From: Shewanella sp. NIFS-20-20
GTDB lineage: Bacteria; Pseudomonadota; Gammaproteobacteria; Enterobacterales; Shewanellaceae
Length of the DNA stretch: 64,000 nt
Assembly (NCBI RefSeq): GCF_019209865.1
Contig: NZ_JAHUTT010000001.1
Span: forward strand, 62,001 to 126,000
Reading direction: 5' to 3'
Of this stretch, positions 8,993 through 17,419 are shown in pieces. Made by a program: the position numbers and the translations under genes. Under the pieces are notes generated by a model. It was not told where the DNA came from and made no database searches. It saw only the letters and a program-made list of their open reading frames with translations. The stretch's first letter is position 1. Every line of letters starts with the position of its first letter.

Positions 8993-10456
8993 ATGGATAA
9001 GCAACCTCAGTATCTCACCGCTCAAAATGGCTCACCGATTAGCGATGATCAAAACTCACTTAGCGCCGGTCAGCGCGGGCCATTGTTGCTGCAAGATTGG
9101 CATTTAATTGAAAAGCTGGCTCACTTTAATCGCGAGCGTATTCCCGAGCGGATTGTGCATGCGAAGGGAACGGGAGTCTATGGGGTATTTACCTTAACCA
9201 AAGACTTGAGTGATTACACCATTGCCGATCACTTTAATGGCGTCGGTAAGCAAACCGAAACCTTTGTGCGCTTTTCTACCGTCGGTGGTGAGATGGGATC
9301 TGCCGATGCCGAGCGCGACCCCCGTGGTTTTGCGGTGCGTTTTTACACCGAACGCGGAAATCACGATATTGTCGGCAATAACACCCCAACGTTTTTTTTG
9401 CGTGATGGTATTAAATTCCCTGACTTTATTCATACTCAGAAACGCAATCCGCACACTAATTTGAAAGATCCACAGGCCATGTGGGATTTCTGGTCTCTTA
9501 ATCCAGAAGCCATGCATCAGGTCACGATTTTAATGTCAGACCGGGGTATTCCTGCCAATTATCGCCAAATGCATGGTTATGGTTCTCATACCTATTCTCT
9601 ATGGAATGCTAAGGGCGAGCGTTTCTGGGTGAAGTTCCACTTCAAGAGTCAACAAGGGATTGCTAATTTAACCGCGGAGCAGGCGGATATTCTTAAGGGC
9701 ATTGACCCCGATTCCAGTCAGCGCGATATGGTGGTTGCGATTACGGATAAGCAATTCCCGCGCTGGACAGTGAATATGCAGATCATGCCCGAGGCTGATG
9801 CGAATCATTACGCCATCAACCCGTTTGATTTAACCAAGGTATGGCCGCATCAAGATTATCCATTAATGGAAATTGGGGTGTTGGAGTTAAATCGCTTGCC
9901 GCAGAATTATTTTGCAGAAGTTGAGCAAGCGGCATTAGCCCCAAGTAATTTAGTGCCAGGGGTAGGGGCTTCGCCTGATAAAATGCTGCAAGCGCGTTTG
10001 TTTGCCTATGCTGATGCCCAACGTTATCGTATTGGGGCTAACTATAATCAGTTGGCCGTCAATTGCCCGCATGCTACTAAAGCGAATCATTATCAGCGTG
10101 GCGGAGCGATGGCAGCGAGTCAGTGTCCTTATCACGGCCAGCAAACGCTCAGCGAAAGCAGCCCAAATTACGGCCCTAATAGCCAAGATCATGTGGTTGA
10201 AGCCGTTGAGTTCGCTGAGCCACCATTACGCCTCGACGGTGAAGCGGCGCGTTACAGCCGTTATAACCAAGACGACTATCGCCAAGCGGGCAATTTATAT
10301 CGTCTCTTCAGTGAGGCAGAAAAACAGCGATTGGTCAGTAACATTTGTTCGACATTAAGCCAGGCGAGCTTAAGCGTACAACAACGTATGGTTGAACATT
10401 TCAGTCAAGCCGATAGCGACTATGGCATGCGAATTAAACAAGCCTTAGCCAAATAA
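8993..10456 (+). CDS. Clade-3-type monofunctional haem catalase
   Basis: A 487-residue cytoplasmic or periplasmic catalase that dismutates hydrogen peroxide to water and oxygen. It shows the typical small-subunit blocks: RIPERIVHAKGTGVYG with the distal-haem His, FVRFSTVGGEMGSADAERDPRGFAVRFYTE, GNNTPTFFLRDGIKFPDF, and the proximal haem ligand region RLFAYADAQRYRIG with the axial Tyr. ATG 8993 (MDKQPQYL) is preferred over the upstream ATG 8939 because GGAG at 8983-8986 is well spaced and catalase homology starts there. The length fits KatA/KatB small catalases. A 13-bp terminator follows. Regulation may involve the FNR-like box upstream. I saw no clear OxyR site. Confidence 0.95.
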   Translation: MDKQPQYLTAQNGSPISDDQNSLSAGQRGPLLLQDWHLIEKLAHFNRERIPERIVHAKGTGVYGVFTLTKDLSDYTIADHFNGVGKQTETFVRFSTVGGEMGSADAERDPRGFAVRFYTERGNHDIVGNNTPTFFLRDGIKFPDFIHTQKRNPHTNLKDPQAMWDFWSLNPEAMHQVTILMSDRGIPANYRQMHGYGSHTYSLWNAKGERFWVKFHFKSQQGIANLTAEQADILKGIDPDSSQRDMVVAITDKQFPRWTVNMQIMPEADANHYAINPFDLTKVWPHQDYPLMEIGVLELNRLPQNYFAEVEQAALAPSNLVPGVGASPDKMLQARLFAYADAQRYRIGANYNQLAVNCPHATKANHYQRGGAMAASQCPYHGQQTLSESSPNYGPNSQDHVVEAVEFAEPPLRLDGEAARYSRYNQDDYRQAGNLYRLFSEAEKQRLVSNICSTLSQASLSVQQRMVEHFSQADSDYGMRIKQALAK

Positions 10457-10475
10457 GCAACGGGGTTGCCTTATT

Positions 10476-10504
10476 AACAATGCCAGCATCCTGCTGGCAT
10501 TGTT
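10476..10504. terminator. Bidirectional terminator between catalase and Mn exporter genes
   Basis: A 13-bp perfect stem, AACAATGCCAGCA/TGCTGGCATTGTT, with a TCC loop lies between two convergent genes. Confidence 0.8.
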
Positions 10505-10512
10505 ATATTGGA

Positions 10513-11115
10513 TTATTGCCAGAATAAGGTAATGACGCCGATGCCGGCAAATAACCCAGCACAGAGGCGACGGATCAGCACCAATGGCAATTTTTCGGCA
10601 CTATAATCCGCGATGAGGATCACCGGGACATTCGCCAATAACATTCCGATAGTGGTACCGGCGATAACCATCCACAAATCATCAAAACGTCCAGCCAAGA
10701 CTACAGTAGCGACTTGCGTTTTATCGCCCATCTCCGCCAAGAAAAATAAAATGAAGGTGGCAATAAATGCCCCGTGACGATAAAAACTGGTGTGTTCCTC
10801 ATCCATCTTATCGGGCACTAATACCCATAACGCAATGGCAAAGAATGATGCGGCTAATAAGTATTGTGCGACATCCGGAGCAATAAAACCCATGGCCCAA
10901 TGGCCTAAACTGGCTGCCGCGGCATGATTAACAATGGTCGCCAACAATATGCCGGCAACAATGGCGGTTTTATTGCGAAAGCGTGCGGCGAGTAATAAGG
11001 CGAGTAACTGGGTTTTATCACCAATTTCAGCAACAGCAACCGGTGAGTAGTGTGTCCATAATTTATCCGATGGGGGGCGCTCATGACGAGGCAGCAAATA
11101 CGTAAGCACAAGCAT
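10513..11115 (-). CDS. UPF0016/GDT1-family Mn2+ exporter, 5' end possibly frameshifted
   Basis: A membrane protein of the GDT1/TMEM165/MneA family. The family's two signature motifs are both present: AEIGDKTQ in the first helix and AEMGDKTQ in the fourth, each followed by hydrophobic helices. Related bacterial proteins export manganese. A yybP-ykoY Mn riboswitch lies directly upstream, which strongly supports Mn2+ export. The start is abnormal. The in-frame ATG at 11115 adds a hydrophilic tail (MLVLTYLLPRHERPPSDK). A better family N-terminus, ATG at 11059 encoding MDTLLT, is out of frame by one extra or two missing bases at about 11041. The gene may carry a frameshift or sequence error, or may really use the long start. 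Confidence 0.85.
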   Translation of the reverse strand: MLVLTYLLPRHERPPSDKLWTHYSPVAVAEIGDKTQLLALLLAARFRNKTAIVAGILLATIVNHAAAASLGHWAMGFIAPDVAQYLLAASFFAIALWVLVPDKMDEEHTSFYRHGAFIATFILFFLAEMGDKTQVATVVLAGRFDDLWMVIAGTTIGMLLANVPVILIADYSAEKLPLVLIRRLCAGLFAGIGVITLFWQ

Positions 11116-11139
11116 CCCGCCACCCCAATAGTGCGGATA

Positions 11140-11272
11140 CTGTGCTCAGGTCTTGCTGGGCGAGAACACCTATGTGGATGTTCTTGGCTGTGAATACCAT
11201 GGCGTGCGGCCAAGTATGTTGATATTCACCCCTGACTATCGTGATAGTGAGGTTAGCTACTCCCCCGAAGCG
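11140..11272 (-). ncRNA. yybP-ykoY manganese riboswitch
   Basis: On the minus strand the conserved blocks of the yybP-ykoY class appear in order: GGGGGAGTAGC (11266-11256), then CAACATACT (11221-11213), then GCAAGACC (11156-11149). Helical segments lie between them. These riboswitches bind Mn2+ and switch on Mn efflux genes such as E. coli mntP. The aptamer ends about 25 bases before the in-frame start of the UPF0016 gene, so control of that exporter is almost certain. The promoter at 11279-11307 would start the transcript almost exactly at the aptamer. Confidence 0.88.
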
Positions 11273-11278
11273 GAGTGC

Positions 11279-11307
11279 ATTGTAATCAAGTCGCTTCAGT
11301 TTGCCAA
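11279..11307 (-). promoter_or_regulatory. Sigma-70 promoter of the Mn riboswitch-exporter unit
   Basis: On the minus strand, TTGGCA (11307-11302) and TACAAT (11284-11279) are separated by exactly 17 bases. The expected start site, about 11272, sits at the 5' edge of the riboswitch. Confidence 0.65.
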
Positions 11308-11711
11308 CGGTTATCATGGCTAAGTGAGTGGGTGGCTAATATTGTCGGCGGGACCTCCATTTGGAGACATATTTTTATATCGATACTGGGATTTGGCGAT
11401 TGCAGAGGATCCTGCTGCTGATTGGACTTGTGCCGACGAAATAGCTTTGCTATGGTCGCTGCAGTCTTATGAAAAGTGTGTAAATAGTTAATATTGACTA
11501 AATACTTGAACTTCATTTAGTCAGTCGCTTCGGCTAGACAAGATGACACTAAGATCCACTTAACTTTAGGGGCCAATTGTCGCACTGAATGGATCATTCA
11601 GGCGGTTATAATTGGGGATAAGTGCTTCCGATGCGGTATTTTCTATACGCTTTTGTGCAGTTCTGATGTCCTTCACTCAAAATAACTAATAAATAGAATA
11701 GGACTTTAAAT
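11308..11711. other. Gene-free region between the Mn riboswitch promoter and tyrP
   Basis: About 400 bases without a credible gene. It contains a perfect 9-bp inverted repeat, TGACTAAAT (11495-11503) and ATTTAGTCA (11515-11523), separated by 11 bases. A TGTAAA half-site lies just before it, which weakly recalls a TyrR box. I could not place the tyrP promoter. Confidence 0.4.
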
Positions 11712-12896
11712 TTGAATTTAAAGATATTAGGCTCGATTGCAATCGTAGCTGGTACCGCCATTGGTGCGGGGATGTTGGCTTTGCCTTTAGCGACAGCGGC
11801 GTTGGGGCTTATTCCTGCGTTAGGCTTGTTACTGGTGGTGTGGGCTGTATCGGCGTATACCTCGCTGCTCATGCTGGAAATTAATTTACGTTCCGGTGTC
11901 GGAGATAATGTCCATGTAATTACCGGTAAAATATTGGGAAAGAAGGGGCAATTTGTACAAGGGGCGTCATTTTTAAGCTTGTTGTTTGCACTGACAGCAG
12001 CGTATCTCACCGGTGGATCTTCGCTATTGGTGCTTAAAGTCGAGAATTTATTTCAAGTCTCGCTCGATAACCAATGGGCTGTGGTTATTTTCACGCTGGC
12101 GCTAGGCGGCTTTGCCGCGCTTGGGGTGTCTTGGGTTGATAAAGTCTCACGGATTTTATTTTCCTTGATGGTTGCCCTCTTGGTGCTGGTGGTGCTGTCA
12201 CTTTTTCCAGAGGTCAATCAAGTGTCCTTGGCACAAGAGGTATCGTTATCCTTGACAGATAGCTGGATGATCGCCATTCCGGTGATATTCACCTCGTTTG
12301 GTTTTCATGTGTGTATTGCCACCTTGGTGCGCTATTTAGACGGTGATGCTGGCAACTTGCGGCGAGTATTGCTGATAGGTTCAACCATTCCCCTCATCTG
12401 TTATATCCTGTGGTTATTAGTCACTTTAGGCACTGTCGGCGCAAACAATATTTATGGTTTTTCCGGTTCATTACCACAACTGGTGACCGCCTTGCAGCAA
12501 ATGGTGGCGAGCCCGATAGTGAGTAAGGGGATTTCGTTTTTTGCTGATTTGGCTCTGATCACTTCATTTTTGGGGGTGACCTTAAGTTTGTATGATTTTA
12601 TTGCCGAACTGACGCGCTCAAGCGCCAGCGTCAAGGGGCGAGTTGGCACTTGGTTAATGACCTTTGTGCCGCCATTATTGTGCGCCTTGTATGTGCCAGA
12701 AGGGTTTGTAGCTGTACTGGGATTTGCTGCTATTCCCTTGGTATTTATGATTATCTTCCTGCCCATTTTGATGGCCTTAAGGCAGCGAGCCCTGATGCAA
12801 ACTGGCTATCAAGTCGCCGGTGGTCAATGGGCGTTAGGTCTAGCGGGTATCGCCGGTATCGCCATTGTTGCTGCGCAATTGTGGGTTGCTTTGTAA
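11712..12896 (+). CDS. tyrP: Aromatic amino acid permease, TyrP/HAAAP family
   Basis: A 394-residue inner-membrane proton symporter, likely for tyrosine or tryptophan, with about 11 transmembrane helices. The N-terminus LGSIAIVAGTAIGAGMLALPL and the later ALTAAYLTGG match E. coli TyrP closely. The only suitable start is TTG 11712, with AGGA at 11700-11703. It aligns with the TyrP N-terminus, so a TTG start is likely and may keep expression low. Substrate choice between Tyr and Trp cannot be settled by reading. A terminator follows. Confidence 0.9.
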   Translation: MNLKILGSIAIVAGTAIGAGMLALPLATAALGLIPALGLLLVVWAVSAYTSLLMLEINLRSGVGDNVHVITGKILGKKGQFVQGASFLSLLFALTAAYLTGGSSLLVLKVENLFQVSLDNQWAVVIFTLALGGFAALGVSWVDKVSRILFSLMVALLVLVVLSLFPEVNQVSLAQEVSLSLTDSWMIAIPVIFTSFGFHVCIATLVRYLDGDAGNLRRVLLIGSTIPLICYILWLLVTLGTVGANNIYGFSGSLPQLVTALQQMVASPIVSKGISFFADLALITSFLGVTLSLYDFIAELTRSSASVKGRVGTWLMTFVPPLLCALYVPEGFVAVLGFAAIPLVFMIIFLPILMALRQRALMQTGYQVAGGQWALGLAGIAGIAIVAAQLWVAL

Positions 12897-12940
12897 CTGA
12901 ATTTGTCAAAGGCTGTTAGCAATTGGTTTTACTATGATAA

Positions 12941-12969
12941 AGTCGGGTAGATACTCGGCTTTTTTTTTG
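12941..12969 (+). terminator. Rho-independent terminator of tyrP
   Basis: The stem AGTCGGGT/ACTCGGCT (two G-T wobbles) is followed by nine T residues. Confidence 0.75.
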
Positions 12970-13008
12970 TTTTAAGAAATCAATAACTCGCCACAATGGA
13001 ATAACATA

Positions 13009-15165
13009 ATGAAAAAATGGTTACTAACTGCAGTGGTCGCTACTGCCTTGCCAGCCATCGCTGATGAAGGCATGTGGCAGCCCCACCAATTACCGGCTAT
13101 GGCTGATGAACTTAAGGCCAAGGGCCTAGAAATCGATGTTAACAATATCGCCAAGCTGACTGAATACCCCATGAATGCTGTGATTAGCCTCGGTGGCTGT
13201 ACGGCATCGTTTGTATCACCGAAAGGCTTAGTCGTCACCAACCATCATTGTGCCTATGGTGCGATCCAATACAATTCAACCGCCGATAATAATTTGCTCA
13301 AAGATGGCTTTCTAGCGAAAACTTACGCTGAAGAATTACCGGCAACGCCAGGTTCTCGTATTTATGTTACTGAAGATATTACCAATGTGACTCAAGATGT
13401 GATTGCCGGCTTAGCAGATAAGCAAGGCGATGCCTATTATCAAGGCATTGAGGCCAAAGAAAAACAATTGGTTGCTGACTGTGAGCAAGGCGGCGGTTAT
13501 CGCTGTCAGGTCTATAGCTTCCATAATGGCCTTGAGTATTATTTAGTTAAGCAATTGGAAATTCGTGACGTTCGCTTGACCTATAACCCCGCTGGTAGCA
13601 TTGGTAAATATGGGGGAGATATTGATAACTGGATGTGGCCACGTCACACCGGAGATTTCTCATTTTATCGAGCCTATGTCGGCCCAGATGGTAAGCCTGC
13701 GGATTTTAGCAAAGATAACGTACCCTATGAGCCTAAAAGTTTCTTAAAAGTGTCGGCTAAAGGCGTGAGTGACGGTGATTTCGTGATGGTCGCCGGTTAT
13801 CCTGGTCGCACCAATCGCTACCGCACTGCCGATGAAGTCGAAAATCAATTTACCTGGGCTTACCCCAACGGCAAAGACTTGCGGGAAACCTTTATCGACA
13901 TTATCAAGACCACCGCGCCCGAGGGCAGTGATGATCGCATTAAGTATGAGAGCGCACTAGCCGGTCTGGCGAACTACGCTAAAAACTTTGGTTCAATGAT
14001 CGAGTTTTATGGCAAGTCTGACATGCTGGCCGAACGTCAAGCGCAAGAAGCGGCGCTAGCTCAATGGATCAAAGAGTCACCCGCCCGCACTAAGCAATAC
14101 GGTGATACCTTATCAACCCTTGAGCAATTAGTGGCACAAAGCCAAGCGGATCAAGCGCGCGATTTATTGATGGGGTATTTAGGTTACAGCACCATGCTAC
14201 CGACAGCACGTAAGCTGTACCGCTTGGCAAATGAAAAGCAGTTAGCTGACATGGCGCGTGAACCTGGCTACCAAGAGCGCGATATGGTGCACTTTAAGTC
14301 GGGCATGGAGCGTATCGATCGTCGCTATGCCGCGAGTGTTGATCAGGCGTTGATGCAAGAGATCCTTAACCGTTATCAATCCTTGCCAGCCAAAGAGCGT
14401 CTGGCTGCATTTGATGAGGCGCTTGGGATCACCGCGAAAACCACTCCTGAGCAAATCACTACACTATTAGATAAGCTATACGCTGGGACTGAACTGAATG
14501 ATCAGGCGACTCGTTTAGCTTGGATGGATAAGTCGGTCGCTGACTTTAAGGCATCGAATGATAGCTTTATTAAGTTAGCCGTGGCGCTATATGAATCTGA
14601 TATGGCCGAAGAAGCCAAAGCCAAAGAACTTGCCGGTAATCTGATGAAGGTTCGCCCTCAGTATATGGATGCCATCATTGCCTTTAACCGTGAACAAGGT
14701 AAGCCAGTATATGCTGATGCTAACTCCAGTTTACGTGTGACTGTGGGTCATGTGAAAGGCTATAGCCCGAAAGATGGCATGCAGGCACTGCCGTTCACTC
14801 GCCTTGAGGGGATAGTACAGAAAGACACTGGCCTTGAACCTTTTGATTCACCGGCCAAGCAACTGCAATTAATCAATGACAAGCAATATGGTGACTATTA
14901 CATGGCTGCCATTGATTCGGTACCAGTTAACTTCTTGTCGACCTTGGATACCACAGGGGGTAATTCGGGATCGCCAACCTTAAATGGTCGCGCCGAATTA
15001 GTCGGGTTATTGTTTGATGGTGTGTACGAAAGCATCATAGGTGATTGGGATTATAACGACGATATTAATCGCTCTATCCAAGTAGATAGCCGTTATATGC
15101 TCTGGGTGATGGAGTCTGTCGATAATGCCAATAACTTATTGAATGAAATGGTTATCGTTAAGTGA
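13009..15165 (+). CDS. S46-family dipeptidyl-peptidase (DPP7-like)
   Basis: A 718-residue exported peptidase with a signal peptide (about 1-18, ending PAIA). S46 enzymes remove dipeptides from peptide N-termini in the periplasm. The chymotrypsin-like catalytic His lies in TNHHC (79-80). The catalytic Ser is Ser653 in GGNSGSPT. The residue that distinguishes DPP7 (Gly) from DPP11 (Arg, acidic P1 preference) falls in FDG at about 671, and here it is Gly. This predicts DPP7-type preference for hydrophobic P1 residues; the prediction is inference from family knowledge. The gene overlaps the convergent pseudouridine synthase gene by eight bases at its 3' end. Confidence 0.92.
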   Translation: MKKWLLTAVVATALPAIADEGMWQPHQLPAMADELKAKGLEIDVNNIAKLTEYPMNAVISLGGCTASFVSPKGLVVTNHHCAYGAIQYNSTADNNLLKDGFLAKTYAEELPATPGSRIYVTEDITNVTQDVIAGLADKQGDAYYQGIEAKEKQLVADCEQGGGYRCQVYSFHNGLEYYLVKQLEIRDVRLTYNPAGSIGKYGGDIDNWMWPRHTGDFSFYRAYVGPDGKPADFSKDNVPYEPKSFLKVSAKGVSDGDFVMVAGYPGRTNRYRTADEVENQFTWAYPNGKDLRETFIDIIKTTAPEGSDDRIKYESALAGLANYAKNFGSMIEFYGKSDMLAERQAQEAALAQWIKESPARTKQYGDTLSTLEQLVAQSQADQARDLLMGYLGYSTMLPTARKLYRLANEKQLADMAREPGYQERDMVHFKSGMERIDRRYAASVDQALMQEILNRYQSLPAKERLAAFDEALGITAKTTPEQITTLLDKLYAGTELNDQATRLAWMDKSVADFKASNDSFIKLAVALYESDMAEEAKAKELAGNLMKVRPQYMDAIIAFNREQGKPVYADANSSLRVTVGHVKGYSPKDGMQALPFTRLEGIVQKDTGLEPFDSPAKQLQLINDKQYGDYYMAAIDSVPVNFLSTLDTTGGNSGSPTLNGRAELVGLLFDGVYESIIGDWDYNDDINRSIQVDSRYMLWVMESVDNANNLLNEMVIVK

Positions 15166-15883
15166 TTTTTAGGCTACATGCCTGATATAACTCACTAATC
15201 TCTGCGGCCTCTAGGGGCCGCAGAGTATTTTCTGCTAAGCCATTAAGGCTGAGAGTCATCATGCTTTCTCTTTTTAAATCAATTACCTTAAATCCCAGTG
15301 CTTGACACATACGCCGAATCTGACGATTCATGCCTTGGGTGAGTTGGATCCTAAACTGGCGTTGATTGACTTGCTGGCATTGGCAAGGTTGGGTGGTCAC
15401 CGCTTGATAACTGACTCCGTTCGCCATCTGCTGAATAAAGTCAGCATTGAGGGGGGCAGAGACGGTCACCAAATAGCTTTTGTGGTGCGCAAACTCAGGG
15501 TGTAATAAATGCTGAGTCAGTAAGCCATCGTTAGTGATCAATACTAGGCCGCGGGAGTCCTTATCTAATCTACCGACTGGATAGGCTCGGGTGGGTAATT
15601 GGAGTCGATGGTAAATGCTGCTAGGGTCATCGGCCAATAAGCGACAATCAACCCCCACAGGTTTGTGATAAATCCAATAATTGTAGTGGGTGGGTGGCGT
15701 GACAGTGATGCCATCAAGCTGTACTTGTTGTTCGCTTTTTGGCGGATGCCTGTGGCTTAACTTGAGCGTATCAATGTGCTTGGCCAATTGGCCATTAATG
15801 CTGACTCGACCCGCCTCGATGAGCCGGCTGGCTTGGCGACGAGAGGCAACGCCACAATAAGCTAAGTATTGATTGATCCGCAT
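15158..15883 (-). CDS. rluF: 23S rRNA pseudouridine synthase, RluF/RsuA family
   Basis: A 241-residue enzyme with an N-terminal S4 RNA-binding domain (about 1-55, MRINQYLAYCGVASRRQASRLI) and an RsuA-type catalytic domain. The catalytic Asp lies in GRLDKDSRGLVLITNDG. The C-terminal QGMNRQIRRMC block is typical of the family. The overall match is nearest E. coli RluF, which modifies U2604 of 23S rRNA, but RluB, RluE and RsuA share these motifs. Its start overlaps the end of the upstream DUF998-like gene by 22 bases, so the two are probably translationally coupled. Confidence 0.85.
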   Translation of the reverse strand: MRINQYLAYCGVASRRQASRLIEAGRVSINGQLAKHIDTLKLSHRHPPKSEQQVQLDGITVTPPTHYNYWIYHKPVGVDCRLLADDPSSIYHRLQLPTRAYPVGRLDKDSRGLVLITNDGLLTQHLLHPEFAHHKSYLVTVSAPLNADFIQQMANGVSYQAVTTQPCQCQQVNQRQFRIQLTQGMNRQIRRMCQALGFKVIDLKRESMMTLSLNGLAENTLRPLEAAEISELYQACSLKIT

Positions 15884-16608
15884 GGGTTTCTCCGCTCTAC
15901 AGGGTCGATGCCGGCGAGCTGCTGATCACCTCTGATAACAAAATGGCTGATAATTAACTGACGTATGGTGAATGCTAGCGCCACATCCCAGCTGATATTT
16001 AAGATAGCAATGCCCCAACTAAAATACGGAGCAATACAGTCTTGGTAGTGGCGGGCATGCTCTGAAAGCAAGCTGGCTTCAGTCACGTCGAGGTGGCTGA
16101 GATTGACGATACACGCCAGTAGCAATAGAAAACTATTTATCATTAGCCATTTACTGCAGTAAGGTTTGGAGAGCACGCCAGCCAATAAACTCATGCAGCT
16201 GAGAAAGGTAATGGAGATAGAGTAATGAAAACTCGCCAATAAGTGTATTCTGCCGAGGTTCATTGGGAATACACCCATCAAAAAAATGGTGATCGAGGTA
16301 TAAATACCGACGATGGCCAATAATTTGCTGAGCCAGCCAAGCGGGAGTAAGACGAGCCCCAACATCGCTAGAAACATACAAGTGCTGGTGATTAATAAGA
16401 CCCCATTAAAGATATAGGCCAATTCAAAGTGGCGGTAATCCCCTAATTGATTCGGTCTGATCTTAAATATCTCAAGCCCCACCTGCTGAAATTCATGCCA
16501 GGTGATCAAGCCTATGCCTAAGGTGGCAATAATCGCACAGGTTAAGATTAATAAGATGATTAAATGGTGCAAATCACAATATTGGTAATCGCTATATCGA
16601 TCAAGCAA
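15862..16608 (-). CDS. DUF998-like multi-pass membrane protein (copy 1)
   Basis: A 248-residue hydrophobic protein with about six or seven predicted transmembrane helices. The block LEIFKIRPNQLGDYRHFELAYIFN closely resembles one in the next gene upstream (LSLFNTRIDILGDYLHSPLAIVYN), so the two are paralogs. The pattern recalls DUF998 membrane proteins of unknown function. The track start is TTG (16608) without a clear ribosome-binding site, so the true start is uncertain. Its 3' end runs into the pseudouridine synthase gene. No function can be given. Confidence 0.65.
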   Translation of the reverse strand: MLDRYSDYQYCDLHHLIILLILTCAIIATLGIGLITWHEFQQVGLEIFKIRPNQLGDYRHFELAYIFNGVLLITSTCMFLAMLGLVLLPLGWLSKLLAIVGIYTSITIFLMGVFPMNLGRIHLLASFHYSISITFLSCMSLLAGVLSKPYCSKWLMINSFLLLLACIVNLSHLDVTEASLLSEHARHYQDCIAPYFSWGIAILNISWDVALAFTIRQLIISHFVIRGDQQLAGIDPVERRNPCGSINT

Positions 16609-16674
16609 GGTGTAAGGCTTACCAGTAGTTGGCCGGGCGATAATTATCCATTTTTAGTCAGCGCTAACCGTTAA

Positions 16675-17364
16675 CTAGATCACATTATGTGTTGCCTGAT
16701 ACCGCTCTAGCGTTAACCTATGCACTGTTAACGCTAATCCTAAGCCAGACAACAGGATCATCGTTGCATGGATCCACAGCAGATTAGCGACGAGATCATG
16801 GCTGGCTGATGGGGCAGCGCTCATTAAGTCGACACGTTGAAAGTCAAAGTGCCAAAGGATCCCCATCACGCAAATACCCCCTAATACACTGGTGTGAAAA
16901 ATCATGGGATGACACCAAAGCTTATTGAGCCATTTAGAGCCGATAATCAAGCCAAAGAATAGGCCGGTGATGCCATAAAAAAATAATGACACCCAACCAT
17001 GGGCTGGTGAGAAATTGAGGGGAAATATCCCTAACAGGATAATGCTAATTCCCGATGCAATACCGGCGTAAGCAATCGTTTGAATGAATCGATGAAGATT
17101 CAGATAAATCAGGCTCAGCATGGCCAAAATAAAACTGGAACCAGTGAGTAATAAACTGATGTTATACACTATGGCTAAAGGGGAGTGGAGATAATCACCT
17201 AAGATATCAATCCGAGTATTAAATAGGGACAAGCCGACTTTTTGATACATGGCAAAGGCTGACACTAAAATGCCAATACTGCAGATGCTGACACTAACGA
17301 GTGTCATATGGATAATTAAGCGATAAGGATCGTATTCATCGAGTTGATAGGGTGGCGGTTGCAC
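16675..17364 (-). CDS. DUF998-like multi-pass membrane protein (copy 2)
   Basis: A 229-residue protein with about six or seven transmembrane helices, paralogous to the gene downstream of it. Shared features are an acidic N-terminal stretch before the first helix, a GL-x-F-x-x-R-x-x-x-LGDY loop, and a central G-x-FP-x-N motif (LLGIFPLNF here, LMGVFPMNL in the neighbour). The 66-bp gap and common direction suggest one transcription unit. Function is unknown. Confidence 0.65.
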   Translation of the reverse strand: MQPPPYQLDEYDPYRLIIHMTLVSVSICSIGILVSAFAMYQKVGLSLFNTRIDILGDYLHSPLAIVYNISLLLTGSSFILAMLSLIYLNLHRFIQTIAYAGIASGISIILLGIFPLNFSPAHGWVSLFFYGITGLFFGLIIGSKWLNKLWCHPMIFHTSVLGGICVMGILWHFDFQRVDLMSAAPSASHDLVANLLWIHATMILLSGLGLALTVHRLTLERYQATHNVI

Positions 17365-17419
17365 TCAAGATGTCCTTTATCTGGCTTTCTTTGAGTATAG
17401 ACAACCGCCATCGAATAAC

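Noticed and set aside
10905-11516. Minus-strand ORFs at 10905-11213, 11081-11317 and 11286-11516
   Set aside because: They lie across the Mn riboswitch, its promoter and the frame-shifted 5' end of the exporter, and none has family features.
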